Source: Jaenimonas drosophilae (lineage: Eukaryota; Euglenozoa; Kinetoplastea; Trypanosomatida; Trypanosomatidae). From it: 64,000 nt of DNA. The notes beneath the pieces are model-generated. The model saw nothing but the letters and a program-made list of their open reading frames with translations, made no database searches and was not told the origin of the DNA. The position numbers and the translations under genes are program-made. Below are positions 18,179 through 28,161 of this stretch, piece by piece (the first letter of the stretch is position 1; every line of letters begins with the position of its first letter). The stretch is taken from assembly GCA_030849065.1 (NCBI GenBank), contig JASAON010001615.1:36545-100544 (forward strand), read 5' to 3'.

Positions 18179-19939
18179 GTTGGGACTTGAGAATCGATGT
18201 TTATGTGGGTTGAGTGGATGCGGATGGATCAATGCGGAGGGGTGAGTGGTTAGGCCGTTGGGCATCTCGCCAAACACTTCTGCGTGTCACCGGAGAAGTG
18301 GTGCACGCATGGTGGAGAGTGTTGCTTAAAGAGCATCATGATATCCTGAGGCCAATGACTCCATCGAGAAACTTTCCCTGCTGTTGCCACACCACGCGCG
18401 GAAGCACTCGGGTGTTGTGTGTGTGTGTGTGCGTGTGAGCTCCTACGCTTACCTTCGTTGCGAACATATTTGTTTCTTCGATTCCTGTGTTTTCTTCGAA
18501 AGAAAACCTCTGGGCTGCCAATTTAGAAACTTCCATCGCAGCACGACTACGGACGGCTGTGTTTCATGGATGCAGCGGTGCGAAGAGAGGAAAGCGGAGT
18601 TGGTGTGTGTAGAGAGAGGGGGGCAATGTGCATGTGTGGATGCATGGGCAATGCCCTTCACGTCGGGGCCCATGACGTGCGCTAACTTTGCTGTTTTTAG
18701 CTCTGTTACTTTCATTTCTTCTGTTCTATGTTTGTTGCTGCTTCTTCTTGCTCCACGACGAACGATGGCGATCACCATCGTCCTTCCTTCATAACGCTGC
18801 CATGATAACAACACCGTTTCGGCTGTTTTCATACGGTTAAGGTGTGGTTGGCATTCCTAGTCAACGCACCTCATGCCCGATCTCCGCCCACAACCGGCAT
18901 GTGGCTTCCTGTATCTAACGGAGTGAGAGCAAAAGAAGGAGCGAGAGAGATAACACACATTCAAAATTTGACGTCTTGCGTGGACACGCTCAGTGCCACA
19001 CATTAAAGAAACTGTTTTCATTGCCGAAGTAGAGGGGGCTGTAGGTATAGGGCGCTGATGAAGCGATGCAAGTGCGTCTTCCACACCATGTTTTTTTTTC
19101 CTTCGTCGGTGATGTACAGTGTGAGGCAGTGCCTTGGTGGCTGGCAGCGTATGCATCGCAGCGCTTTGGCGCTCGCTCTCATCGCTCCACTCACTTCCAA
19201 GAACAAAAATCTAGCTGCGGATGTTGCCTGCGTCGCTCGTGGATACTCCCCCATACCTTAGCAGGGAGTAGCGAGCACTGCTTCCCACTCCTACCCACAC
19301 CTTTCTCTGCACTACAGAAGCCCCTGGTTGAGGTACGCTCTGGTTGATGGCGCATGGTCATGCAAACGCTTCCTGATACTCTTCCCTTTTCACTTCTTCC
19401 ATTCTCTTTGGGCATGTGCTCGTGTAGGTTGTGAAGCTGGTTTTTTTTTCTTCACCCTCGACATCGCCGTAGACGCACGCCGTGCTTGCAAGCAACGGGC
19501 CACATTTCCTTCGTGCATACGTTTCATCCTACACAACAACAACAACACGCAGGAAGAACTCAGGTAGGCGGCCAGAAAACCAAAAGCAAGCAAACACAAA
19601 AACAACAGCAAAAATTCGGCGCTTTTCTGCTCTCTTCTATTTTTCGGTTTCCAAGGTGCCGGTTGTGTGTTGCCTGCAGCGCAAACACACAGAATACCCC
19701 ACATCTACGTGTGGGATCTCCATCTCTATACAGCTGCTAAGACAACAACAACAAAAGTGAAGATTGTTTTTTGGTGTAGCTTCGTATCGCTCAATCTTTG
19801 ACCAAAACACGACTAGTTGGCAATTTTTCACCAACTTTCTGCTCTTGGGCGTGTGTACCTGTGCGTGTATCTGTCATTTTGATTATTATATCTTTGTTTT
19901 GCTTGCTTCGGTACTTCCTCTTGACTTGCCACCCGTGCG
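18179..19939 (+). other. Long intergenic region (1761 bases)
   Basis: I see no gene. It holds a TG microsatellite (about 18412-18437), several T-rich runs (19090-19100, 19441-19450), an ACAACAACAAC run (19534-19547) and CAAAAACAACAGC-type stretches (19590-19613). Open frames on both strands are rich in Cys, Ser and Phe from translated T-rich DNA, lack conserved motifs, and several begin at TTG. It is probably a long 3' UTR of the ABC transporter plus the 5' UTR of the next gene. Confidence 0.5.
18412..18437. repeat. TG-rich microsatellite
   Basis: A nearly perfect TG run with one CG interruption lies in the long 3' flank of the ABC transporter gene. Confidence 0.8.
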
Positions 19940-21886
19940 ATGGCAGATACCTCGAGATGTCCGCCACTCATCTCCACCCACCAAGTCGAAATCTTCGGTG
20001 AGAAGTTGTTGGAGGTTTCCTTCTACGCCCCCGCCCCACCTCTCAGCCTGCTCATTGCCGCCTCCAGTACTAGCCCACTCATCACCACATGTACCTCCTC
20101 CACCACAAGCAAATCCAGCAGCAACCACAGCAAGGCTGAGCGTGGTGAACGCAGTCGTCGTCGCCATCATGCGCCACCACCACCCCCTCTACCCGATGAG
20201 TTGTTGGATATTCAACGGCGATGGAACAACAACGTGGAGGATGATTTGGACTTCGTCTTGGTGGAGCTCCAGATCGAGCGCGACGTCAACGCCCATCTCT
20301 CTCTCACCACAAGCTTCGCCACGGGCCATGGTGATCCATCCTCTCCCACCGCCTCCTCACCGCCGCCGCCCATCGCCCGTGGTGTGGCCTCCGTGGATTA
20401 TAACTTCCTCATGGCCGATGCCGAGGATGCAGAGTCAGCTGCCAACAACCTTCTCCGCTTTCCTCCACGACGACTGAGCTGCACGATGGCCCAACGTGCG
20501 CAGGAGCTGCTGCGTTGGATCACCCATCGCTACCAGCACGCCCTCGTCAGCCGACTTCACGATGATCTCCATCGCTGGTGCCCTTCCTTGGAGGTGGAGC
20601 TCGATGGGCTGCAGCGCTCGCCCGCCCCCACATTGCGCAGCCTCCCACACAAGCCCGCACCTCCAACTTCATCCACCAACAACCGCGAGAAGACCAACCA
20701 CAACGTGGGGCCCATCGTGAGCGGGTTTGTTCGGCGCCATCGGGAAGGTGCCAAGTCAGATCGCGTGGGTGCCTCGGTGCGGGCAGTGGCCCTCTTCACC
20801 ATTCCATTGCGGCTGTTTCAGGAGGAACAACGTCGTGGGGAGGAGAGCTGCGCCTCCATCATTAATTTTGTGTTGCACACCTACGCACGTGCCACCGCCG
20901 CAGTTACCTTGGGAAAAGCGCCACACACCAGTAAAGCACCCCCCATCGCCTCCATCAATCTTGCCCTACGGCCCTGCTTCTTGATCAAGTACAACCGCGA
21001 GGCCATTCTACGCCGGGAACACATTCACGTGAGTATTTCAGGTAGTGGGGGCCAGACCTTCCCCGAAGGTAGCCCCTACATCACCTTCATCAACAGCTTT
21101 ATTCAGTGGCCCAACTACCGTCGCAACATTATGATTCGTGCCGATGGCCGTTCCCACTCACGAGCAGATGTACATCTGCAAGAGCCCAACCCCGCATCCT
21201 CCCCACATGCGGCAACCACCTTTGTGCAAGACCACGTACCGCGGCTGGAGCGCAGGCTGGAGCGGCGGTTTCGTGAATCAGCCCACTTCATGGCTCTTGT
21301 GGAGAGTCTGATGGCCTACTTCGGCGCCCCCATCTCCCTCTCCGCCGCCGCGCAAAACTGGAGCACCACAGCTGACAAGGTCCAGCCACCACGTCTGCCC
21401 ACCATCTCTGCCACAAACACGAACGGCGCCACCACATCGGCCGCCGTAACAACGAGTGCCTCTGCGGGTGAATTCACTGCCGTCGGGGCACCTCGCGTTG
21501 TTTCATTTGCCGTCGTGGATGCGCCGACCAATCGAAGTTTTGTGGTGGTGATGCGCTACACGCGGCCGGTGGATCTCCCCACGGTATCTGTCATTAGCAG
21601 TCAGGGTTGTGATAGCAAGCAGGATGCGGTGTTGCGGGTGAAGGTGCAGTTTTCTGCCTCCATGCTATCATCGCTGCCAAAGGTACGCTTCGCAGAGTGC
21701 TATCCCTGGACGGAGGTTGGGGTTGCCACGGGAGGACCCGCCACAACACCATCCTCCTCCTCCTCCACGGCCCAGTCCGTAGGGGGTGGAGATGATCAAT
21801 ACCTCAAGGTTGATGCCCTCTGCGCAACCGTATACGAACGTTCGCTGGAGAGCCTTGCCTACCTCCTAAACCTCTCTCCCAAGTAG
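19940..21886 (+). CDS. Hypothetical protein, 648 residues (possible BRE-like)
   Basis: This is a long ATG-started frame with coding-like composition. It contains disordered Ser/Thr/Pro inserts (45-85, 230-250, 480-520) between segments that look folded. MAQRAQELLRWITHRYQHAL (about 183-202) continues into VSRLHDDLHRW. SINLALRPCFLIKYNREAI lies at about 335, HFMALVESLMAYFGAP at about 450, and FVVVMRYTRPVDLPTVSVI at about 533-551. The order of a helix with 'YxxxxxSRLxxD' followed by a late 'xxFxxHFG' helix recalls BRE/BABAM2, the UEV-like subunit of BRISC/BRCA1-A. That is only an idea, and I cannot assign a function. No membrane segment or catalytic motif is visible. Confidence 0.75.
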   Translation: MADTSRCPPLISTHQVEIFGEKLLEVSFYAPAPPLSLLIAASSTSPLITTCTSSTTSKSSSNHSKAERGERSRRRHHAPPPPPLPDELLDIQRRWNNNVEDDLDFVLVELQIERDVNAHLSLTTSFATGHGDPSSPTASSPPPPIARGVASVDYNFLMADAEDAESAANNLLRFPPRRLSCTMAQRAQELLRWITHRYQHALVSRLHDDLHRWCPSLEVELDGLQRSPAPTLRSLPHKPAPPTSSTNNREKTNHNVGPIVSGFVRRHREGAKSDRVGASVRAVALFTIPLRLFQEEQRRGEESCASIINFVLHTYARATAAVTLGKAPHTSKAPPIASINLALRPCFLIKYNREAILRREHIHVSISGSGGQTFPEGSPYITFINSFIQWPNYRRNIMIRADGRSHSRADVHLQEPNPASSPHAATTFVQDHVPRLERRLERRFRESAHFMALVESLMAYFGAPISLSAAAQNWSTTADKVQPPRLPTISATNTNGATTSAAVTTSASAGEFTAVGAPRVVSFAVVDAPTNRSFVVVMRYTRPVDLPTVSVISSQGCDSKQDAVLRVKVQFSASMLSSLPKVRFAECYPWTEVGVATGGPATTPSSSSSTAQSVGGGDDQYLKVDALCATVYERSLESLAYLLNLSPK

Positions 21887-22194
21887 CTTCTTGCAGCAAC
21901 ATGGATTCATGAAGAACTATTTTTGGTGTCTTGAGCAAAGCATCAATTTTTTGATGCACGCTGAAGCAACCACCACATCGACCACATGTTGGTGTTTTTT
22001 TTTGTTGTTGTACTGGTTGCTGAGGGAGGGGAGTATGAGATGCGGAGCTGCCCTCTGACCCTTCCCACATCGTTGCATCATGGCGTCCTGCCAATTTTCT
22101 TTTCCTGCCTCTGGTGGTGTGAGTTTATGGTTGCTATCCATATCTTGGCAATGATGTTGCTCGCCTTCACTTCATCTTCTTGCCACTAGAGTAA
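21887..22194 (+). other. Intergenic region (308 bases)
   Basis: This is probably the 3' UTR of the preceding gene. It contains a T-rich run (21996-22007), and I see no gene in it. Confidence 0.5.
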
Positions 22195-23160
22195 CAGTAT
22201 TCTGTGATTTCAGTAACGGCAACCATCAAGAAGCCTGACCTTCAGTCAAGGTATGTACGCCACACAGTGAGCGTGTCAGGGTCTGAAGAAGTTGATAACA
22301 AATGGCCTCTTCACCTCACGCGTACGGCACCCCTCGATATAAAGGCAGTGCTGTAGTGCAATGAAAACACAACATGCAAGCACTCGTGAACAGCTACTGG
22401 AGGATGCAAAAGTTTCTCGATTCGTTCATACTATGAAAATCTCACGACTTGCAGAACCATTGAATCGTGCACATTGACCGCTGAAGAAGTGGCACGTACC
22501 ATTGAGGTGGGTATCTTTGAAGTGTGCCCAGAAAAGTGAAGTGTACGGGCCACATCTCCCAGAGGGGTGTTCATGGAGTTGTTCTCTTCACCGATGTTGA
22601 TATCCAGTGCCGGCGGAGACTCGTGACGGAACCACGGCTCAACGATGCGGTTGCCGCGGATCAGGTTCCTCACGTGTTCTGTTCAACCATGGCAAGCGCT
22701 TATGGCGCAGACAGCAGCGATACCAGCGCTACATGCTGCAGATTAACGTGGACGCCTATTATGACGCCATCCCCATCTCAGAGTATCTCCGAAACAGGTT
22801 CGTCGTCAAGGCGGATTGCACAGGCATGTACTACCGCCTCTGCACTCTCCCCAACAGTGCACGTTGGAGTGTAGCGGTGGGCCAAGCAGCCACCAACACC
22901 ATTGCTGGTATTGGCACACCCGCCACCATGTTTTCTCTTGCTGATCATATTCTCATTGCTGCCCGCGAGTCAGGAAGCAGACTTCACTCCGCCACCCGAC
23001 GGATTCTCCAACGCATCCGGCAAGCCAACCTCCTCACAACACCCATCACTCAGTGCCTCGACGGACGAGGAGCTCCTCCTGCTCAGAAACCCATTCCATG
23101 GTGAGTGTTATCCTTCAACGCCACGTGTGGTTCTACATGCGTACCTTCTTCTTCCTTCTC
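22195..23160 (+). pseudogene. Decayed reverse transcriptase of a kinetoplastid retroelement
   Basis: Fragments of one reverse transcriptase are spread over all three forward frames. Frame 1 is open at 22390-22536 (TLTAEEVARTIEVGIFEVCP), and frame 3 at about 22524-22680 carries RRRLVTEPRLNDAVAADQVP. Frame 2 at about 22670-23104 carries the palm: YMLQINVDAYYDAIPIS (motif A), YYRLCTLPNSARWSVAVGQ (motif B region) and SLADHILIAA where Y-x-D-D/N is expected (motif C). Frame 3 then resumes with STDEELLLLRNPFHGECYP. An open stretch at 22195-22360 (including NKWPLHLTRTAPLDIKAVL) may be the upstream part. The style is that of tyrosine-recombinase retroelements such as VIPER/TATE, by memory. Frameshifts, an in-frame TAG and a damaged motif C show it is dead. 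No recombinase or RNase H part is visible. Confidence 0.7.
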
Positions 23161-23333
23161 TTATACAGTGGATAGTCAAGGATTTGATATCACCGGTGAC
23201 GCTCGTTGACGGTGAACGTTTCACACCCTCTCTGTGTATATATTTATCTCATATATATACGTTCGCAGGAGGTACTTCGCATCAACGCAACGCCTCTGGC
23301 GTTGGCGTAGTACAACTTTGTTAGATTGCGTGG

Positions 23334-24455
23334 ATGGAGGCGTCGGCAGAACCCGTTGCTGGGGCTGAGGCGCGGCCAACCCCAAGCATGCCGCCCTCTC
23401 CGTCCGCACGAGGTGATAATGGGTCTGCCATCACGGCGCATCTCACGATACAAACCATCATGGAGCAGCAGCGCATCATTAACAGTTTGCAGGAGCTTGT
23501 GTCTGCGCTGAAGAACCAAGTGCGCGCGATGGAGATTGAAAAGATTAACTCCGTTCCTCCTCCCCCGGTGGCGGTGGTGCCGAAGACGATGCGGCGTGGA
23601 ATGGAGGAGCTCCGCCATCAAAACTCCGAGCTCCAGCTCCAGCTTCAACAGGCGTGGTCGGAGAAGGAGGTGCTCGAGCTGCGCTGCCAGGGGATGCAAA
23701 CGGTGATATCAGAGCTCAACCACATCACCGAGGACTTTGAGGCCCTCACGGAGAAGCATGCGGAGCGGGAGAGCTACTGGGAGCGTCAGAAGGTGTTGAT
23801 GCACCTCACCGAAAACCGTTGCCGGCAACTTGAAGTTGATTCATCACAGCTGCATGAGGACTTCACGCAGGCCTCCTTTCACACACGTCGGTGGATCTCC
23901 CTCGTTAACATCCTCTCCGAGCGCCTCGACGCCCAACTCCAGCCCCACCTGGCCAACCACATTCGCAAGATGATGGAGGAGGAACACGCCTTCAGCAGGC
24001 AGCTCCTCCAACGTCGGGAGGAGCGGGAGAAGCGGGCCACAGCGGAACAACAGGCGGAGAACACACACCGCCACGGCACCTCACCCGACGCCTTCCTCCC
24101 ACTCGGCGAGGGCGGCGCACGCACGCCGCCACCCATGGTGGAAGCGCACCATCCCGTTGATATCCTGGCCTTTTGGAATGCCGTTGCTTCCGCCGCCGCC
24201 GACTCCGCCACAAGCGTGAACGAGCCGCAGAACGCCATCACCAGCAGCCCAGCCCAGGGCAGTTCGTCTATCACGTTGGTTGGGGGCACAGGTCATGCCG
24301 CTCCACGCCAGGGTGGCTCAACGATGGGGCGCGTTGGTTGGAGCTTGCCGCATAGCAGCTCTGTGCCCCGAAAGCCAGTTGGTGCTCGCACCGGAACCAG
24401 TAAATCACCTGGACGTGCGGCAGCTTCCAAAACCCGCTTCTTAGTACCCTTGTAG
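23334..24455 (+). CDS. Coiled-coil protein, hypothetical
   Basis: This is a 373-residue protein starting at ATG. Residues 1-35 are Pro/Ala-rich. Residues 40 to about 245 are predicted coiled coil with heptad-like spacing (for example IINSLQELVSALKNQVRAME, and ELRHQNSELQLQLQQAWSEK from about 90), with a small break at PPPPVAVVP. The C-terminal 120 residues are low complexity (Gly, Ser, Thr, Pro) ending in basic residues. A cytoskeletal or flagellar role is common for such kinetoplastid proteins, but nothing specific supports it here. It directly follows the retroelement remnant. Confidence 0.8.
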   Translation: MEASAEPVAGAEARPTPSMPPSPSARGDNGSAITAHLTIQTIMEQQRIINSLQELVSALKNQVRAMEIEKINSVPPPPVAVVPKTMRRGMEELRHQNSELQLQLQQAWSEKEVLELRCQGMQTVISELNHITEDFEALTEKHAERESYWERQKVLMHLTENRCRQLEVDSSQLHEDFTQASFHTRRWISLVNILSERLDAQLQPHLANHIRKMMEEEHAFSRQLLQRREEREKRATAEQQAENTHRHGTSPDAFLPLGEGGARTPPPMVEAHHPVDILAFWNAVASAAADSATSVNEPQNAITSSPAQGSSSITLVGGTGHAAPRQGGSTMGRVGWSLPHSSSVPRKPVGARTGTSKSPGRAAASKTRFLVPL

Positions 24456-25607
24456 CCGCACACCTCCAAGCACGTGGTTGTGCTGCGATGCATGTTGATG
24501 TGGCGAGGGGGTGCGTTGACGCCCTCCACGTACATATAGTCTCTGCTTTATCCACTGGGGTGGATGTACAAGGAGCACTTTCTGTGTTGGTGTGCTTGCA
24601 CATCTTGTGGTGCACGGACATCTCTTTATGCTGGGTTTCTGCCAACACCACTCGCATCTGCTGCACTCCCCCCCCTTTTCTGTCTCACAATCTTCAGGAG
24701 CGTTTTTGACGCAAAATCCACACAACTCTTTTCTGAAAGAACCCCCCCTCCACGCACACAAACACCATAATCAGCAAACACAACGAACACTTGTGTTGTT
24801 GTAGTGTCTTGTTTGCTCTTCTGTTGTTTTGATTCTTCACGTTCCTTAGAACCGCGTTCATCGTACCCACAAACAAACAAAAAAACATTCACTAGGGATT
24901 GGCTCCCTTTGGTGTTAGTGCGGCGTACATCATCAATCTCTGTTGGTTTGTTGTTTCTGTGTAGCCTCACTCACACTAAGTCAGCCGTAGACGCCCGCAC
25001 CTTGTGTTCTCCTTCCTTTTCCAACCATTAGATCCACCTTCCTTTCTTTTTTTTGTTTGTATTCCTGTGTGCCTTGGCCACTTGTTGCGAGCTGAGAGAT
25101 CCACGCACCGTCATCGACTTCCTGTGCGTGCATCATCGTCCCTCGCATCTGCCAGCAACAACGCGGATACTCACTCATCCCCCCTTCTCAGTTGAACTAA
25201 CAGAAAACGGCCATTGCTTTGGTTCACCACCCTTCTTCAGGCCCCTAGATCCCGCCCAAATCAGCAAAAAGTGTGTGTAGCTCTGAACTACATCTACACA
25301 CGATACACACCTTCACTTCTTGTACCTACACCCTCTTCTTTTTTTCTTTCTTTGTGTATCGATCGCGAACACACTGCATCCGCGCTTGCTCGGAGTTGTT
25401 TGTGTTGCGTTGGATTTATACCCGTCTTCATTCTACGTTCAACGCAATCACGAGGCTCTCAGCTTCGATTGCGTGTGTCGCTAATCCAACTCTACACTAT
25501 CTATACTTGGCGCGCATTTGTCAGCTGCCCACACACACACACACACACACAATTTCATTTTATACGTACGTTAGTGTGTGTGAGATTGTGTGTCTGAGTA
25601 GACGATC
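24456..25607 (+). other. Long intergenic region (1152 bases)
   Basis: No gene is seen. It has C8 and CCCC-rich runs (24668-24676), T9 (25045-25053), T/C tracts (25330-25352) and a CA microsatellite (25530-25550) about 57 bases before the PUF gene. These fit 3' UTR, polyadenylation and splice signals. Confidence 0.5.
25530..25550. repeat. CA dinucleotide microsatellite
   Basis: About ten uninterrupted CA units lie in the 5' UTR region of the PUF gene. They might be polymorphic between isolates. Confidence 0.9.
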
Positions 25608-27050
25608 ATGTCGCAGGAAGACTACTACACTGCCATGGTGATGGCTGCAAGCAACTACGCGGACCCGATGCAGCATCACCCGAAGCAGCGAAACAACCCC
25701 TACGGGCCTCCCAGTGGAATGCTCTTCACTGGAGGAGCCAGCAGCTCCTACTGCAGCAGCAACAACAGCAGTGCGAGCAGCATCAACCAGTCCTCCAGCA
25801 ACTTTATCCGCAAACGTTCTGGGGCAGTTGGCCGTGGCGGCTACTGCACTCTGCTGCGGAAGCCAACCATGGAGAATGGCCCCATGCACGAAACCAGCTA
25901 CAACCTTCCCACCTCCATGATGATGAGCCGTGGAGAGGTGGTTGGCCAACCTCCCCAACTTCAAGCCCCAGCCACCTACACCCACAACCCATACGCCACA
26001 AGCAGTGGCTGCACTTCCAACGACACCTCCATGAACGCCAGCGTTGAGAGCTATCACTCACAGTACAGCGCGAGCTACGCAGTGCCCAGCCTCACCCAAC
26101 AGCCACCCCGGCAGGGTGCGGAGTACGGCTACGGTGATGCCTCCAACCTGGGCGAACAGTTTCACATGGTTGTGGGAAACATTGCAGCCACCGCCTGCAC
26201 CACACGTGGCCGCCACCTCCTTGTTTCTGTGCTACGTCTGCAACACATGGATAAGATTGATGTCATCTTCCAAGAGCTGCTTCCTGAGATTGATACCGTT
26301 GCACTCGACGGCCACGGATGCCATGTTGTGCGTACCTTGGTGGAGTTCATCTCCACCTCCCAACTCGTGATGATGATCGAGTACCTCCAGCCATCGACCA
26401 TCACCCATCTCGCCACCTCCACCCAACACACCCGACGTGTGTTGCAAGTGATGTTTGAACGCCACAGGAGTGAGCTCCTGACCCCACTCGTGGAGATCAT
26501 CGCCGCCGACTGCCGACGCCTCTCCATGACGCAACAAGGGTGCATAACCATTATGCGGCTCATTGAGAACGCCATGCCGGAGCAGAAGCAGCTCATCATG
26601 AATAAGCTGCTCCCCGTCTTCCCCGCCCTCACCGTGGATCCTTACGGCAACTACGTGGTACAGACCATTGTGCAGAACATGGATCGCTACACCACTGTAG
26701 ATATCATCACCGGGGTCTTTACGGGGCACTGGCTGTCGCTGAGTTGCAACAAGTACGCCTCCAATGTGATGGAGCGTGTGGTGTGGCAGATGAGTGGGGT
26801 CGCACGCAGTCTCCTGGTGCAGGAGCTTGTCTTTGAGAGCAGCAGCCTCCGCTGCTTGATTCAGGATAGCTTTGGCAACTTCGTGCTCCAGGCCATCATT
26901 GACTCATCCAAAGATTTGGAGGAGTTCCAAACCATCTACGACTTGGTGATGCCCTCTCTTCAGTCCAGCCCGTACCGCAACAAGATTGAGGCACGACTGA
27001 AGGGCAGGCTTCATGCACTGCAGCAAGAGGCAGAGGGCGAGGCTGCATAG
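25608..27050 (+). CDS. Pumilio/PUF RNA-binding protein
   Basis: This is a 480-residue post-transcriptional regulator that binds mRNA 3' UTRs. The N-terminal 180 residues are disordered and rich in Ser, Asn, Gln and Tyr. The PUF domain spans about 184-475. I count eight repeat cores: GRHLLVSVL, GCHVVRTLVE, TRRVLQVMFE, GCITIMRLIE, GNYVVQTIVQ, ASNVMERVVW, GNFVLQAIID and a divergent last one (YRNKIEARLK). Repeats five to seven carry recognition residues N..Q, S..E and N..Q, the code for U, G and U, so a UGU core is predicted. The earlier repeats are non-standard. In kinetoplastids, where transcription is not regulated gene by gene, such proteins set mRNA stability and translation. Confidence 0.95.
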   Translation: MSQEDYYTAMVMAASNYADPMQHHPKQRNNPYGPPSGMLFTGGASSSYCSSNNSSASSINQSSSNFIRKRSGAVGRGGYCTLLRKPTMENGPMHETSYNLPTSMMMSRGEVVGQPPQLQAPATYTHNPYATSSGCTSNDTSMNASVESYHSQYSASYAVPSLTQQPPRQGAEYGYGDASNLGEQFHMVVGNIAATACTTRGRHLLVSVLRLQHMDKIDVIFQELLPEIDTVALDGHGCHVVRTLVEFISTSQLVMMIEYLQPSTITHLATSTQHTRRVLQVMFERHRSELLTPLVEIIAADCRRLSMTQQGCITIMRLIENAMPEQKQLIMNKLLPVFPALTVDPYGNYVVQTIVQNMDRYTTVDIITGVFTGHWLSLSCNKYASNVMERVVWQMSGVARSLLVQELVFESSSLRCLIQDSFGNFVLQAIIDSSKDLEEFQTIYDLVMPSLQSSPYRNKIEARLKGRLHALQQEAEGEAA

Positions 27051-28161
27051 ATGAGCCTACTTACTTTCCCACGCACATGTACAACATCAGCTACCCCTAC
27101 TCACTTGATGTACACCATCATTCGTCGGAAACGGTAGGCTTTGCCTACCAAAACTTGTATGTGTTTTCTTGATGTTTTTTTTTCCTTTTTGTGTGTTGTG
27201 ACTTGTGTTTGTGTGTTGGTGCTTTCTCCCTCAACGGCATACTTCAGGCTGCACCATCGCGACGATGAATGAACTCTCAAGTGCGGATGGAGAGGAAAAT
27301 GCCATGGCATTCATTCATGCATGAACAACTGCGTACAACCAATGTACTGGGCTCCTTAGCCCCACAGGTTGGCTGTGTTGTGTAGAAGGTAGATGGCTTC
27401 GCTGGGCTGCACCCCCCCCCCAACGCGGAGCGATGTTGCGATCATGGGATCGATGCACCCGATCTACTCTCTGTCCTCACTTGTTTTGCTATTGTTTCCC
27501 CGTTTGCTGTGTTTTCCTTCGTTGATGGGATGCTACCAACACACCAAGCTCCATGAAGGAATGCAATGTGCGGCATCATGATGGAGGTGCAAGCCTATTT
27601 CCCCTCCACCTAGAGAAGGTGGAAGACCCCCGAGACGGTGGAGAAGAGAGGCGTCAAGTGCACCCAAACTCCACCCAACGGTGAACATTCCATGATACAT
27701 AAACACACACAAACACACACACAGGCATATGTGGCATGATATACACTGGAAGAAGGTCACACGCGTTTTCTTGTTTTTCTTCGCGTGTGTGCTCTGTTTT
27801 TTTTTTCTCCCCTCGGTACGCCAAGACCGTGCTCACCTGAGAGAACGACGCGCACGCCGGTGTGGAGAAGGCGTGGGTTGGTCTTCCTCTGGAGGTACGA
27901 AGCGGCGCCGTTGTGTGGGCCGCATCACGCATATGCAGATGATTGCCTTACGCTTCACTAGATCAAAAAAAAAAAGGACCTCCTCGTGCACCTGTGCACG
28001 GCTGCTATCCCACCTCTGTTGGCTGATGTTGTGTAAAACCGCTCTTCTTCACCAACCCTTTGACACCTACAACGTAGAGCGAATTCACAGAGGTTGTTAT
28101 TTCACACACTCCACATTGAGGTGTACCACAGGGCCACCTACTCACTCACACACACATACAC
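27051..28161 (+). other. Long intergenic region (1111 bases)
   Basis: No gene is seen. It holds T runs (27174-27184, 27800-27808), a C10 run (27412-27421), an A-rich run (27965-27975) and CA-rich stretches (27700-27722, 28140-28160). Open frames on either strand have no recognisable content. Confidence 0.5.

Noticed and set aside
18384..18794. 136-residue plus-strand open frame after the ABC transporter
   Set aside because: It starts at TTG, includes a TG microsatellite, and has no conserved features.
25530..25550. Repeat tract considered as part of a repeat array
   Set aside because: It is a simple CA microsatellite without spacers; no CRISPR-like structure exists in the window.
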